From Fidelibacterota bacterium (GTDB lineage Bacteria; Pseudomonadota; Alphaproteobacteria; Rhodospirillales; Rhodospirillaceae): DNA of 64,000 nucleotides. Positions 1 through 11,903 of the stretch are shown piece after piece. Within the stretch, counting starts at the first letter, position 1, and each line of letters begins with the position of its first letter. A program made the position numbers and the translations under genes. The stretch spans positions 115,835 through 179,834 of the forward strand of contig CANJLF010000003.1 of assembly GCA_947475295.1 (NCBI GenBank). The letters are read 5' to 3'. The notes beneath the pieces are model-generated. The model was given only the letters and a program-made list of their open reading frames with translations. It searched no databases and was not told where the DNA came from.

Positions 1-566
1 GCGTCGTGGAGCAAAATGCGCCGCGCCGCGCGCTGCGGATCTTGAAGCCACACTCCCACACCAACGGCAACAAGATGGTCGCCCTTGCCCCCTGGCATGA
101 CGGCCTGCGGGTCGATTTCCATATCGACTTCCGTGCCTCGGCCATCGGCCGCCAGGCGTGCTCGTTCACCGTCGATCCCGACACCTTCCGCGACCAGCTC
201 AGCCGCGCCCGTACCTTCGGATTGCTGTCCGACGTCACGGCCCTGCGCGAAGCCGGTCTGGCTCGCGGCGGCAGCCTGACCAATGCCATCGTTGTCGACG
301 GCGACCGCGTGCTGAACGACGAGGGTTTGCGTCACGACAACGAATTCGTGCGCCACAAGGCGCTCGATGCCATCGGCGATCTGTACCTGGCCGGACACCC
401 CATCATCGCCCACTTTACCGGGCGGTGTTCCAGCCACGCCGATACCGCGCGCCTCATGCGCCAGGTTTACGCCGACCGCTCCTGCTGGGAGATGGTCGAC
501 GTCTGGCAGGATATGCCGTCGGTGACGCCGTGGATCGAAGCCCCCAGCCGGGTCGCCTTCGCTTAA
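1..566 (+). CDS. lpxC: UDP-3-O-acyl-N-acetylglucosamine deacetylase, C-terminal part
   Basis: This is the 3' end of lpxC. The reading frame is open to the left edge (codons in phase from base 3), so the N-terminal half lies outside the window. LpxC removes acetate from UDP-acyl-GlcNAc in the cytoplasm and is the committed zinc-dependent step of lipid A synthesis. Visible landmarks of the second domain are the EQNAPRRALRIL stretch, FVRHKALDAIGD, whose His and Asp are two of the three zinc ligands, AGHPIIAHFTG, and the SSH segment holding the catalytic His. About 187 of the usual ~300 residues are present. bamD, recN and ligA follow on the same strand, a common alphaproteobacterial order at the end of the division and cell-wall cluster. 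Confidence 0.93.
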   Translation, partial: VVEQNAPRRALRILKPHSHTNGNKMVALAPWHDGLRVDFHIDFRASAIGRQACSFTVDPDTFRDQLSRARTFGLLSDVTALREAGLARGGSLTNAIVVDGDRVLNDEGLRHDNEFVRHKALDAIGDLYLAGHPIIAHFTGRCSSHADTARLMRQVYADRSCWEMVDVWQDMPSVTPWIEAPSRVAFA

Positions 567-630
567 GCCTTCAGTCTCGGCTAAGACTTAGTAGCTTGAA
601 ATCGGCCTGTTTTTCGCCTTCTGCGGTGGC

Positions 631-658
631 GTGACACGGCCCGTCTGGATGATATACT
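631..658 (+). promoter_or_regulatory. Probable sigma-70-type promoter of bamD
   Basis: GTGACA at 631-636 (five of six matches to TTGACA) and TATACT at 653-658 are separated by 16 bases in the gap between lpxC and bamD. Start of transcription would fall near 665, giving bamD a leader of about 70 bases. Read by eye only. Confidence 0.45.
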
Positions 659-735
659 GCGCGTCCATCGGCCGGGTCTGCCCTGACAGGACCGCCGTCA
701 CCCCTGCGCCAGACAAAACCGGCTGAAAAGACACC

Positions 736-1716
736 ATGGGCCTGCGCCTGATCCCTTCGACCTTCACCTTGCGCCGTTTGACGGTAGCCGTTTTTGCCGT
801 CTCTGCCATGACCGTGCTTGCGGGCTGCGCGAGGGACAAGGAACTGGCCTACAAAGAAACGCCGATGTACGAGCTTTACAGTCAGGCTGTTCAATATCTT
901 GAGCAGGGCCGCGACGAGGAGGCCGCAAAATATTTCGACGAGGTCGAACGCCAATATCCCTATTCGGTCTGGGCCACGACCGCCAAGCTGATGTCGGCCT
1001 ACTCCAACTACCACACCAGCCAGTACGACGAAGCCGTCACACGCCTGGATCGCTTCATCGCCGTTCACCCCGGCAACCGGGACATCGCCTACGCCTATTA
1101 TCTGAAGGGCTTGTGCTACTACGAACAGATCGCCGATGTGCGGCGCGATCAGGAACAGACCCGCAAGGCGCTGGATGCCTTGCAGGACGTGGTGACGCGC
1201 TTTCCTTCGACACCCTATGGCCGCGATGCGCGCCTTAAGATCGACCTCACGCGCGACCATCTCGCGGCCAAGGAAATGGATATTGGCCGCTATTACCTGA
1301 GCACGCGCCACTACCTCTCGGCCGTCAACCGCTTCAAGGTCGTGATTGATACCTACAGTTCCACGAGCCACGTTCCCGAAGCCCTGCATCGTTTGACCGA
1401 GGCCTACACCGCCTTGGGTTTGGTCGACGAGGCGCGCAAGGCTGCCGCCGTGCTGGGCTACAATTTCCCATCCAGCGACTGGTACCGGGATTCCTATGCC
1501 CTGGAACAAAGCGTCGATAGGCGGCTGGCGTCGGCGACCCGGCGCAATAACATCGCCCCGGTGCCGCCCAACAGCAGCCCGAAGTCGGCGCAGCCCGGCC
1601 CCAACCCGGCCGAGGAGACCGCGAGACTTTCAAAGCCTCCCGCCGTGACCAACGATCCCTTGGGAACCCCCAGTTCGGGCCCGATAAATCCCCTTAAGAA
1701 ACCTGGGGAACTGTAA
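736..1716 (+). CDS. bamD: Outer membrane protein assembly factor BamD
   Basis: BamD is the essential lipoprotein of the BAM complex that inserts beta-barrel proteins into the outer membrane. The 326-residue product has a basic N-terminus, a hydrophobic stretch and the lipobox LAGC near residue 31, so it should be lipidated at that Cys. The rest reads as tetratricopeptide-like helices: YSQAVQYLEQG, AAKYFDEVERQYPYS, DEAVTRLDRFIAVHPGN, then YYLSTRHYLSAVNRFK. The last ~60 residues are a Pro/Asn/Ser-rich tail that is longer than in E. coli BamD (245 residues) but usual in alphaproteobacteria. The gene sits between lpxC and recN, 35 bases before recN, and could share its transcript. Confidence 0.93.
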   Translation: MGLRLIPSTFTLRRLTVAVFAVSAMTVLAGCARDKELAYKETPMYELYSQAVQYLEQGRDEEAAKYFDEVERQYPYSVWATTAKLMSAYSNYHTSQYDEAVTRLDRFIAVHPGNRDIAYAYYLKGLCYYEQIADVRRDQEQTRKALDALQDVVTRFPSTPYGRDARLKIDLTRDHLAAKEMDIGRYYLSTRHYLSAVNRFKVVIDTYSSTSHVPEALHRLTEAYTALGLVDEARKAAAVLGYNFPSSDWYRDSYALEQSVDRRLASATRRNNIAPVPPNSSPKSAQPGPNPAEETARLSKPPAVTNDPLGTPSSGPINPLKKPGEL

Positions 1717-1751
1717 TCCGGTAGCCTTTCGCGCGCCGGTTTGAGGGTGGC

Positions 1752-5529
<3,778 letters not shown>

Positions 5530-5545
5530 GTTATTTCATGATGAA

Positions 5546-5570
5546 ACTCCCTCGCGGGGGAGTAAATTTA
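5546..5570. repeat. Short palindromic repeat, half element
   Basis: In the gap after ligA, CTCCC-TCGC-GGGGGAG forms a small hairpin and is followed by TAAATTTA. The same GGGGGAG(G)TAAATTTA end occurs at 15155-15169 beside metF, where it terminates a longer palindromic element. This looks like one arm of a dispersed intergenic repeat. Only two copies are in view. Confidence 0.5.
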
Positions 5571-5599
5571 TGAAGACCGCACCCTGAAGGAGGACCGTC

Positions 5600-6181
5600 A
5601 TGGCCGCAAAAAAGAAAGCCAAGAAGAAGCTCCCAAAGAAACCCGTGAAGAAGACGGCAAAAAAGCCGGTGAAAAAATCAGTGCGCAAGGCGGCCCGCAA
5701 GGTCCCGCCCATACCCAAGGGCTATCACACCGTCGCGCCTCAGCTTTGCTTCCAGGATGCAGCCTTTGCCATGGCGTTCTACGAAAATGCCTTCGGCGCC
5801 AAGGAGTGTTTTCGCCTCACCGAGCCCAACGGCAGGATAGGCCATGCCGAAATGAAGATCGGCGATTCCCACATCATGCTGTCCGACGAATATCCGCAAA
5901 TGGCCGTGCTCAGCGCCAAGACCCTCCACGGCTCGCCGATCCGCCTTCACCTGCTGGTCAAGAATTCCGACGCCTTCATGGCCCACGCCGTCGCCGCCGG
6001 CGCTACCATCGTGCGGCCCATGCAGGAGGAGTTCTACGGCTATCGCGCCGGCGTGGTTTTGGACCCCTTCGGCTATACCTGGATGATCATGACCCAGGTG
6101 GCCGTGGTCTCGCCCAAAGAGATGCAAAAGCGCATGGTCAAATTGATGGCCGTCCACCGGCCCGAAGGCAGTGTGAGTTAA
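5600..6181 (+). CDS. VOC/PhnB-like family protein with lysine-rich N-terminal tail
   Basis: Residues from about 40 on form one vicinal-oxygen-chelate (glyoxalase/PhnB-like) module: FQDAAFAMAFYENAFGAKE opens the first beta-alpha unit, GHAEMKIGDSHIMLSDE the next, and VVLDPFGYTWMI closes it. PhnB-like members often lack an assigned reaction, so no substrate is proposed. The first ~36 residues are unrelated to the fold: almost only Lys, Arg, Ala, Pro and Val with repeated KKPVKK, like the histone H1-type tails of bacterial AlgP/HU-like proteins. The tail may bind nucleic acid, which is inference. Start ATG 5600 follows a good GGAGG at 5588-5592. Confidence 0.85.
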   Translation: MAAKKKAKKKLPKKPVKKTAKKPVKKSVRKAARKVPPIPKGYHTVAPQLCFQDAAFAMAFYENAFGAKECFRLTEPNGRIGHAEMKIGDSHIMLSDEYPQMAVLSAKTLHGSPIRLHLLVKNSDAFMAHAVAAGATIVRPMQEEFYGYRAGVVLDPFGYTWMIMTQVAVVSPKEMQKRMVKLMAVHRPEGSVS

Positions 6182-6201
6182 CCCGACAATCCCCTCCGAG
6201 C

Positions 6202-6248
6202 TTGCCATACCTCTAACAACGAGGTATATACCTTGAACTGCAAGGTAT
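6202..6248 (+). promoter_or_regulatory. padR promoter inside two abutting 21-bp operators
   Basis: TTGCCA (6202-6207) and TATATA (6225-6230) are 17 bases apart, a good vegetative promoter. Two perfect inverted repeats overlie it: 6207-6227 (arms ATACCTC/GAGGTAT, 7-base spacer) and 6228-6248 (arms ATACCTTG/CAAGGTAT, 5-base spacer). Both are 21 bases long and abut exactly, so their centres are two helical turns apart; at the junction AGGTATATACCT is a third perfect palindrome. This should be the site through which the PadR protein encoded 10 bases downstream represses itself. Confidence 0.75.
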
Positions 6249-6257
6249 GGAGAGTTT

Positions 6258-6608
6258 ATGGCCCCGCGTAAGACCAATCCCGAATTCATGACCGGCGTGC
6301 CGGAGCTGTTGATTTTGCGGCTGCTTTCGGACCGCGAGATGTACGGCTACGAACTGGTGCAAGCCATTGAAGCCGCCACCGGCGAGGCCATCAAGGTCGG
6401 CGAAGGCGTGGTCTATCCCATCCTGCATGCGCTGGAGGAGCAGGGCTGCCTCACCTCCAAGCGCAAGCCGGTGAACGGCCGCACGCGCGTGTATTACACC
6501 GCCACCGCCGCAGGAAAAAAACGCCTCGGCGCGTTGGTCAGTGAATGGCAGCGCATTACCGATGCAGTATCTGGTCTTGTGAAAGGAGCAAAACATGCCC
6601 GCGCCTGA
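6258..6608 (+). CDS. PadR family transcriptional regulator
   Basis: A 116-residue winged-helix regulator of the PadR type. MTGVPELLILRLLSDREMYGYELVQAIE is the classical PadR opening; VGEGVVYPILHALEEQGCLTS is the recognition helix and the following wing carries GRTRVYYTATAAGKKRL. The short C-terminal helix is the dimerisation arm of the small PadR class. ATG 6258 is preceded by GGAGAG. The gene starts just after two operator-like palindromes and overlaps the following HAAS-domain membrane gene by 14 bases; such PadR/membrane-protein pairs normally form an autorepressed unit that answers to envelope or small-molecule stress. The ligand is unknown. Confidence 0.92.
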   Translation: MAPRKTNPEFMTGVPELLILRLLSDREMYGYELVQAIEAATGEAIKVGEGVVYPILHALEEQGCLTSKRKPVNGRTRVYYTATAAGKKRLGALVSEWQRITDAVSGLVKGAKHARA

Positions 6609-7320
6609 ACAGTTGATCCGGTTTGACCGGCTGAGAGAACGCCTCTTGCATGCGGGGATAGCATCACGTCACGTGCGTCGAACCTTGACCGAACTGGGCG
6701 AACACTTTGACGATGCCGTACGTGACGGGCGTGCTAAAGGCCTAACGGCGGCTGCGGCGGAAATTTCCGCCTGGGAGCGGCTTGGCAACGAAGATGAGAT
6801 TGTGCAGGGCGTTCTTGATCGGCCTGAATTGCGTTCTCTGCCTGCGCGCTACCCGCGTGCGATCTCCGCCGTAGGGCCTGCTCTGCTGTGGGTTACCGTC
6901 ACCATTGGCTCCGGTTTTCTGGTGGCGGGCATTTCCACGGCCCTTCAGATGACGGGCACGGGCATAATTCCCGCGCCCCGCACGAGCATCGAACCGCTGT
7001 GGCTGCAGAACCTCATGAACACCGTTTTGTTCGTGTACATGCGCATTCTGCCAATCGCGATTGGCGCTTGGATGGCGGCTGTTTTTGCGCGCCTCCATGT
7101 ACGGTCGTGGGCATTCATCGGCGCGGCACTGGTATCGCTGCTCAGCGCGTTCTCGACCTTTTCCATTGTGTTCCCGCAAGTCATTGGAGAGGGCGGAGAG
7201 CTCAATGTCGGATTTGGGGCAAAACTCGAAGAATTGCCGACGGTGTTGATGCTCGCGGCTGTGAATATCGCGCTGATTCTCTCGGCCTACTGGTTAGCTC
7301 ATCGCCGTCTCAAGACCTAA
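6595..7320 (+). CDS. HAAS/permease-prefix domain membrane protein, PadR partner
   Basis: The 241-residue protein has a soluble helical N-terminal domain (about 1-75, ERLLHAGIASRHVRRTLTEL ... AWERLGNEDEIVQGVL) resembling the HAAS or permease-prefix domains that travel with PadR genes. About four membrane helices follow (near 85-108, 135-158, 165-190 and 215-235). It starts inside padR, overlapping it by 14 bases, with AAAGGAGC at 6581-6588 as ribosome binding site, so the two are translationally coupled. Function is not known; family context suggests a membrane sensor or stress-response component. Its TAA stop overlaps the stop of the convergent DUF2177 gene. Confidence 0.78.
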   Translation: MPAPEQLIRFDRLRERLLHAGIASRHVRRTLTELGEHFDDAVRDGRAKGLTAAAAEISAWERLGNEDEIVQGVLDRPELRSLPARYPRAISAVGPALLWVTVTIGSGFLVAGISTALQMTGTGIIPAPRTSIEPLWLQNLMNTVLFVYMRILPIAIGAWMAAVFARLHVRSWAFIGAALVSLLSAFSTFSIVFPQVIGEGGELNVGFGAKLEELPTVLMLAAVNIALILSAYWLAHRRLKT

Positions 7321-7721
7321 GCCACCTTCTCCGACACCCATACCCCGAACGCACACACCGCCGCCGTCACGAAGGCGCCCCAAGCCATGTCGACCACAGT
7401 GACCGTGACCGACCAGCCTTTGAGCGTCGCCTGGTTGGTAAGGTCGTAGGTGCCGTAGGCCACAAGGCCCAAGAGCGCCCCGGTCCAGGCCGCCGTCAGC
7501 ACGCCGCCGCCGGCCAGCGCCGGGCGGATCACAAGCGCCGCCATGCCGACGCCGTACAGGAGGTAGAACAACGCCGCCGCGCCCAGCGCGGGCTTTTCCG
7601 CCAGCAGGCCGCCGAGCTTGGGACGGTAGAGGAAATTGACGGCCTGGCTGAGCCAGACGAAGTCCACAACCACCAGCAGCAGGAAGCTCGCCAGCGAGGC
7701 GATGACAAGGCTCTTGGACAT
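7317..7721 (-). CDS. DUF2177 family membrane protein
   Basis: A 134-residue integral membrane protein with four predicted helices. The N-terminus MSKSLVIASLASFLLLVVVD-F-W and the GTYDLTNQATLKGWS segment with the following VVDMAWG are typical of DUF2177, a family of unknown function. The gene converges with the HAAS-domain gene, the two stop codons sharing bases 7318-7319, so no intergenic terminator is possible. It lies 17 bases downstream of the PAS-protein gene on the same strand and is probably cotranscribed with it. Confidence 0.85.
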   Translation of the reverse strand: MSKSLVIASLASFLLLVVVDFVWLSQAVNFLYRPKLGGLLAEKPALGAAALFYLLYGVGMAALVIRPALAGGGVLTAAWTGALLGLVAYGTYDLTNQATLKGWSVTVTVVDMAWGAFVTAAVCAFGVWVSEKVA

Positions 7722-7738
7722 CAGTGACTTCTCCCAAC

Positions 7739-8311
7739 TTATTGCGCGCAGGCGCTCAGCACGGCTTCCGGCGTAACTGCGTCCGGCGTGCCGGCGCCGA
7801 TATCGATCCAGCGGATCAGGGTGACGGTGCGTACGAACTCGGCCGGCTCGGGGCCAGCGGTTTCAACAGTCTTACCAACGCTCGCGCTGAAGACCACCAG
7901 GCACACACGCCCGCTTTGCTCATGCAGCAGCGGCAAGCCAACCCCGACAGCATGAGTCTTGAAAGGGCCGTGGCGCACGTCGCGCCGCACGAAATAGCCG
8001 CAAGGCTTGGTGACGGCGCTCCAGGCATTATGCGAGGCTTCGGTCCGGGCCGTGGGATGGAAATTGGAGAGCACATCGTGTCCGGTCAGATCGTGGCCGG
8101 CCAAAGACGACAAACCGGTGCCGAATAGACGAAAGCGCATTTCGGTGGGGCCAAGCACATCGACGATAGCGACCGCCGATTGCCGTTTGAAGGGCGGCGC
8201 GTCGAGGAAACTCCCCAAGGTCGGCATCAGGCCGGTCTTGGAAATGTTTTTCCAATGTAGAAAAAACTCATCCACACTGCGCGGAATTGCCGAGGCTGTC
8301 TGAGGTAACAT
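7739..8311 (-). CDS. PAS-domain protein (PAS_5-like)
   Basis: The 190-residue product looks like a stand-alone PAS_5-type domain, common in alphaproteobacteria. The opening SVDEFFLHWKNISKTGLMPTL, the SAVAIVDVLGPTEMRFRLFGTGL strand pair and the RTEASHNAWSAVTKPCGYFVRR segment fit that family. There is no output domain, so it may be a ligand-binding adaptor; the ligand is unknown. The start is ATG at 8311. The DUF2177 membrane gene follows after 17 bases. Upstream, 8312-8458 separates it from the divergent GIY-YIG gene and should carry both promoters. Confidence 0.75.
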   Translation of the reverse strand: MLPQTASAIPRSVDEFFLHWKNISKTGLMPTLGSFLDAPPFKRQSAVAIVDVLGPTEMRFRLFGTGLSSLAGHDLTGHDVLSNFHPTARTEASHNAWSAVTKPCGYFVRRDVRHGPFKTHAVGVGLPLLHEQSGRVCLVVFSASVGKTVETAGPEPAEFVRTVTLIRWIDIGAGTPDAVTPEAVLSACAQ

Positions 8312-8458
8312 ACCTAACCCTCACGTCGTCGCCGATGGCATGGACAAAAATTATACTAGGCCCTGTGCTATTGTCCATGCGGGTACATAACGATATCAAT
8401 CCGTTAGCGCTCGAAACCATGCCGCTGCATTTTTGTGCAGTGATGAGAGAGATTCGCG

Positions 8459-8716
8459 ATGACCTGCTTCGTTTATGTGCTCGGCAGTCACGGCAAAGGC
8501 GGCCCACGCACGTACGTCGGCTGGACCAACGATCTGGAACGCCGGCTTAAGGCGCACAACAGCGGTGACGGCGCAAAGTCCACACGCGGGCGCCTGTGGC
8601 TGTTGTTGTATACCGAGGCATACACAACCAAGGGCGAAGCCATGAGTAGAGAATGGCACCTGAAGCGGGATCGGAAGTTTAGGAAGAAGCTGAGCGAGAG
8701 CGTGGGGTTGGTTTAA
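8459..8716 (+). CDS. GIY-YIG nuclease family protein (YhbQ/UPF0213-like)
   Basis: An 85-residue single-domain GIY-YIG protein. FVYVLGSHGKGGPRTYVGWTNDLERRLKAH contains the two core strands (here YVL and YVG in place of GIY and YIG) and the catalytic Arg in ERRLKAHN. EAMSREWHLKRDRKFRKKL supplies the conserved Glu and the basic C-terminal helix. Small UPF0213 proteins of this type are proposed to act in DNA repair or turnover, but the role is not established. Its stop overlaps by three bases the stop of the convergent Xaa-Pro aminopeptidase gene. Confidence 0.9.
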   Translation: MTCFVYVLGSHGKGGPRTYVGWTNDLERRLKAHNSGDGAKSTRGRLWLLLYTEAYTTKGEAMSREWHLKRDRKFRKKLSESVGLV

Positions 8717-10521
8717 GCGACCGCCGCCGTGGCCGTTGCCAGCCATGCTTTTGTCTCGGCGTCCACCAGCGGGCTCAAAGTCTCGCGCACACGGGCGTGA
8801 TAGCCATTGAGCCAGGCTTTTTCGGCAGATGTGAGCAGGCCCGCCTCCACCATATTGAGATCTATCGGCGCCAATGTAATCGTCTCGAATTCCAGCAGCG
8901 CTTTTTCCGCGCCGGCGGGCTTGGGCGCCTCGCGCACGGCGACCAGATTCTCGATACGGATGCCGTATTCGCCGGTCTTGTAGTAGCCGGGCTCGTTGGA
9001 GATCACCATGCCCGGTTCCAGCGCCACGGCGTTGCCGACTTTGCTGATGCGCTGCGGGCCTTCGTGCACGCCGAGATACGTGCCGACGCCGTGGCCCGTG
9101 CCGTGATCGTAGTCGAGGCCTTCCTGCCACAGCGCATGACGCGCGAGCGCGTCCAGTTGGCTGCCCGTGGTGCCTTTGACAAAGCGCGCCATGGCCAGCG
9201 CGATGTGGCCCTTCAAGACCAGCGTGAAGCGGTGCTTCTGTTCGGCCGTGGCCTTACCAATCGCAAAGGTGCGCGTCACGTCGGTGGTGCCGTCGAGATA
9301 TTGGCCGCCGCTATCCAGCAGCATCACCATGTCGGGGTGAATGCGCGCGGCGGTCTTGGGATGGGCGCGGTAATGCACGATGGCGCCGTTGCCGGCGGCG
9401 CCGGCGATGGTCGCGAAGCTGGGCCCGCGGAAGGTATTGCTCTCGGCGCGGAACTGCTCCAGCCGCTCGGCGGCGGTGATCTCCGTGAGCTGGCCCTTCG
9501 GCGCTTCTTTGGAAAGCCAGGCGAGGAAGCGCGATAGCGCCGCGCCGTCGCGTACATGGGCGTCACGCACACCTTGCAGCTCGGCGGGATGTTTGCGCGC
9601 TTTCAAGGCGGTACAGGGATCGGCCATGACCCTGACCTTGCGCCCGGCGGCCAAGCGGTCGTAGGCCCAGCGCGAGCCGGTGTCGCGGTCGAGACCGATG
9701 ACGGCGACGGATTTATCGAGCGCGGTCAGCTCGTGGTCGAGGCCGTCGTAGGCTGCGAGACGCACATCGGGACCGAGATGCGCTTTGACCTCGGGTGAAA
9801 TCTTGGCTGGGTCGATGAACAACACCGCTTTGCCATCCGCCAACAGCAGCGCATAGGCATAGGTCAGCGGGCTGTATTCCACATCGCCGCCGCGAATGTT
9901 GAACAGCCAGGCAATGGAATCCAACGCCGTAAGGAAGAAGGCGCCGAGCGCCTCACCCTTCAGCACATCGGCGATGAGCCCACGCTTTTCCGCCGACGAA
10001 CGCCCGGCGAATTTCTCTGGATAGGCCATGACGGCTGCGCGCGGCCGGGCCGGCTGATTGGGCCAGACCTGGTCGATCAGATTGTGCGGCAGCGGCAGCA
10101 GCGCCGCGCCGGCCTTCATGGCGGCCTCTTCCAGACGCGCGAGGCCGGCCGGCGTATGCAGGCGCGCATCGAAGCCGATCTTCTGCCCGGCCTTGGCGTG
10201 CGCGGCGATCCAGGCCGAAGCCGGTTCGTCGATCATGTGGCGGTATTGGTAGAGCGCGCCGTCGACCTGATCGCGGACCTGCAAGGTATAGCGCCCGTCG
10301 ACAAAGATCGCGGCTTCGTCGCCCAGCACAATGGCGGTGCCGGCGGAACCGGCAAAGCCCGTCAACCATTTCAGGCGCTCGGCGTAAGGCGCGTTGAACT
10401 CGCCCTGATGCTCGTCGCCGTGGGGCACAAGGTAGCCGTCGATCTGCACCTCGCGCATAGCAGCCCGGAGCGCGGAAATGCGGTCGGCGGCGACGGAAGC
10501 CGGCGGAGGTATGGTGTCCAT
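8713..10521 (-). CDS. pepP: Xaa-Pro aminopeptidase (M24B, aminopeptidase P family)
   Basis: The 602-residue protein has two creatinase-like N-terminal domains (about 1-310) and a C-terminal pita-bread M24 catalytic domain. Metal ligands can be read: Asp in LLDSGGQYLDGTTDVTRT (two ligands), His in YDHGTGHGVGTYLGVHEGP, Glu in ISNEPGYY, and Glu in the YGIRIENLV segment. This is the long three-domain form also found in eukaryotes and alphaproteobacteria, which removes an N-terminal residue preceding proline. It is cytoplasmic, with no signal peptide. The symbol is by family only. It stands alone, downstream of and possibly cotranscribed with prmA (59-base gap). Confidence 0.92.
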   Translation of the reverse strand: MDTIPPPASVAADRISALRAAMREVQIDGYLVPHGDEHQGEFNAPYAERLKWLTGFAGSAGTAIVLGDEAAIFVDGRYTLQVRDQVDGALYQYRHMIDEPASAWIAAHAKAGQKIGFDARLHTPAGLARLEEAAMKAGAALLPLPHNLIDQVWPNQPARPRAAVMAYPEKFAGRSSAEKRGLIADVLKGEALGAFFLTALDSIAWLFNIRGGDVEYSPLTYAYALLLADGKAVLFIDPAKISPEVKAHLGPDVRLAAYDGLDHELTALDKSVAVIGLDRDTGSRWAYDRLAAGRKVRVMADPCTALKARKHPAELQGVRDAHVRDGAALSRFLAWLSKEAPKGQLTEITAAERLEQFRAESNTFRGPSFATIAGAAGNGAIVHYRAHPKTAARIHPDMVMLLDSGGQYLDGTTDVTRTFAIGKATAEQKHRFTLVLKGHIALAMARFVKGTTGSQLDALARHALWQEGLDYDHGTGHGVGTYLGVHEGPQRISKVGNAVALEPGMVISNEPGYYKTGEYGIRIENLVAVREAPKPAGAEKALLEFETITLAPIDLNMVEAGLLTSAEKAWLNGYHARVRETLSPLVDAETKAWLATATAAVA

Positions 10522-10580
10522 GGGATTAAGTTAATGACCCCCGACATCCCGGACAAGGGCGGGCTAGTTCCGTAAAGCCC

Positions 10581-11492
10581 CTACTTCCGAAGAACTAAAG
10601 TCGTCCAGGGTGCCAGGCGGATGCGCCGCACAAGCCTAAGCCCCTGGCGGCGGTAGGCGGAGAGCACCATGGCCTCGTCGCGGCGGACAAAGCCGGCCAG
10701 GATGACGTGGCCGCCCGGGGCCAGAAGCCCCGAGAGGTCGGCCGCCATGCGGTTCAGGGGCCGGGCCAGGATATTGGCGGTGATGAACTGGTAGGGCGCA
10801 TGACGGCGGATGGCGCGGTCGCCGCAGCCGTCGCTCATGACCGCTGGGATCAGCGCGCTGAGACGGTTCTTGGCGGCGTTATAGCGCGTGACCCGCACGG
10901 CTTCCGGGTCGATGTCGGCGCATAGCACGCGCAAGCACCGGGTCTTGGCCGCGGCCATGCCGAGGATGCCCGTGCCGCAGCCCATGTCCAGGCCGACGAC
11001 GCCGCGGCTTCTGACGGGCGGGCGACTGCGGAAGACGCCGTCAAGCGCAAGCAGACAGCCCATGGTGCTGGCATGCTGACCCGATCCAAAAGCGGTAGCG
11101 GCGTTGATGGTCAGGCGCACGGCGCCCACGGGAAAGGGCCCTTTGATGTGATCGCCGTGGATGTAGTAGCGCCCGGCGCGCAAGGGCGGAAAGCTGGCGA
11201 TCGTCTCCGTCAGCCAATCCTTGGCGGGGACCTTGGCAATCACTAGCTCGGGCGCTGCGATGCCCAGCGCGCCGGCGGCCAGGGCGATGCGCCCGGTGAG
11301 TTCGTCACGCGGCGGGGCGGCATCGAACATGCCCTCAACCGCCCAAAGAATCGGCTTCTTGCTCTCGTCCCATTCATAAAGGCTGACGACTCCGGCGACA
11401 TTTTCGAAGGCGCGTTCGAACACTTCCATGTGCTCGGCGGACACAATCACCCGGGCGCTCCACGCGGCGCCGATCTCCTCGCCTCTGGTCAT
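10581..11492 (-). CDS. prmA: Ribosomal protein L11 methyltransferase
   Basis: PrmA trimethylates ribosomal protein L11 using S-adenosylmethionine. The 303-residue product has the alphaproteobacterial N-terminal substrate domain (about 1-125) and a C-terminal class I methyltransferase: FGSGQHAST binds substrate and cofactor, LDMGCGTGILGMAAAK is the SAM motif I, ADIDPEAVR motif II, and FITANILARPL the conserved NILA motif of PrmA. The start is ATG at 11492; the upstream region is the gene-free stretch discussed separately. The pepP gene follows on the same strand. Confidence 0.93.
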   Translation of the reverse strand: MTRGEEIGAAWSARVIVSAEHMEVFERAFENVAGVVSLYEWDESKKPILWAVEGMFDAAPPRDELTGRIALAAGALGIAAPELVIAKVPAKDWLTETIASFPPLRAGRYYIHGDHIKGPFPVGAVRLTINAATAFGSGQHASTMGCLLALDGVFRSRPPVRSRGVVGLDMGCGTGILGMAAAKTRCLRVLCADIDPEAVRVTRYNAAKNRLSALIPAVMSDGCGDRAIRRHAPYQFITANILARPLNRMAADLSGLLAPGGHVILAGFVRRDEAMVLSAYRRQGLRLVRRIRLAPWTTLVLRK

Positions 11493-11779
11493 GCGTCATT
11501 AAATTTCATGTTAAGGATCGATAAATTATTCTTTTTCATCGTTCTAAAGAGCCATGCAGATGATTCCTGGCTGCGATGTGCAACCAACACGACAGGTGCC
11601 GCGTTAAAGGACCATATTACATCGTCATTAGATTGTTCAAAGTCATTGGAATTTATTGGCGACTGCTGTATCCAGCCGTCCGGAAATGAGCCGGTAATCC
11701 ATCAGTGCTATGAGAACGTAAACGTTCGTAAGAATTGTCCGAGAGGCCTGAATTCCCTCCCCTCAGATTCTCGGATTAC

Positions 11780-11830
11780 AACGGCGGCAGCGCATCCTCC
11801 CCCCCCTCCTAACGTGCTGCCGCCGTTTTT
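11780..11830 (+). terminator. Rho-independent terminator with C-rich loop
   Basis: A perfect 12-bp stem (11780-11791 with 11816-11827, AACGGCGGCAGC/GCTGCCGCCGTT), a pyrimidine-rich loop containing CCTCC twice, and a run of five T to 11830. Orientation is plus. Confidence 0.75.
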
Positions 11831-11903
11831 ATTCAGCAATCAGCGACAGCTGATGTGGTTCTAGCGCTGGCCGGTGTTTTTATATGGTACGTGCCGGGCG
11901 CGG

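Noticed and set aside
571..1509. Long minus-strand open frame opposite bamD
   Set aside because: Shadow of bamD; long antisense frames are expected in GC-rich coding DNA, and the translation has no domain.
11430..11864. Plus-strand open frame of 144 codons across the prmA start and the gene-free region
   Set aside because: It overlaps prmA, has no ribosome binding site, runs through a terminator hairpin and has no recognisable protein features.
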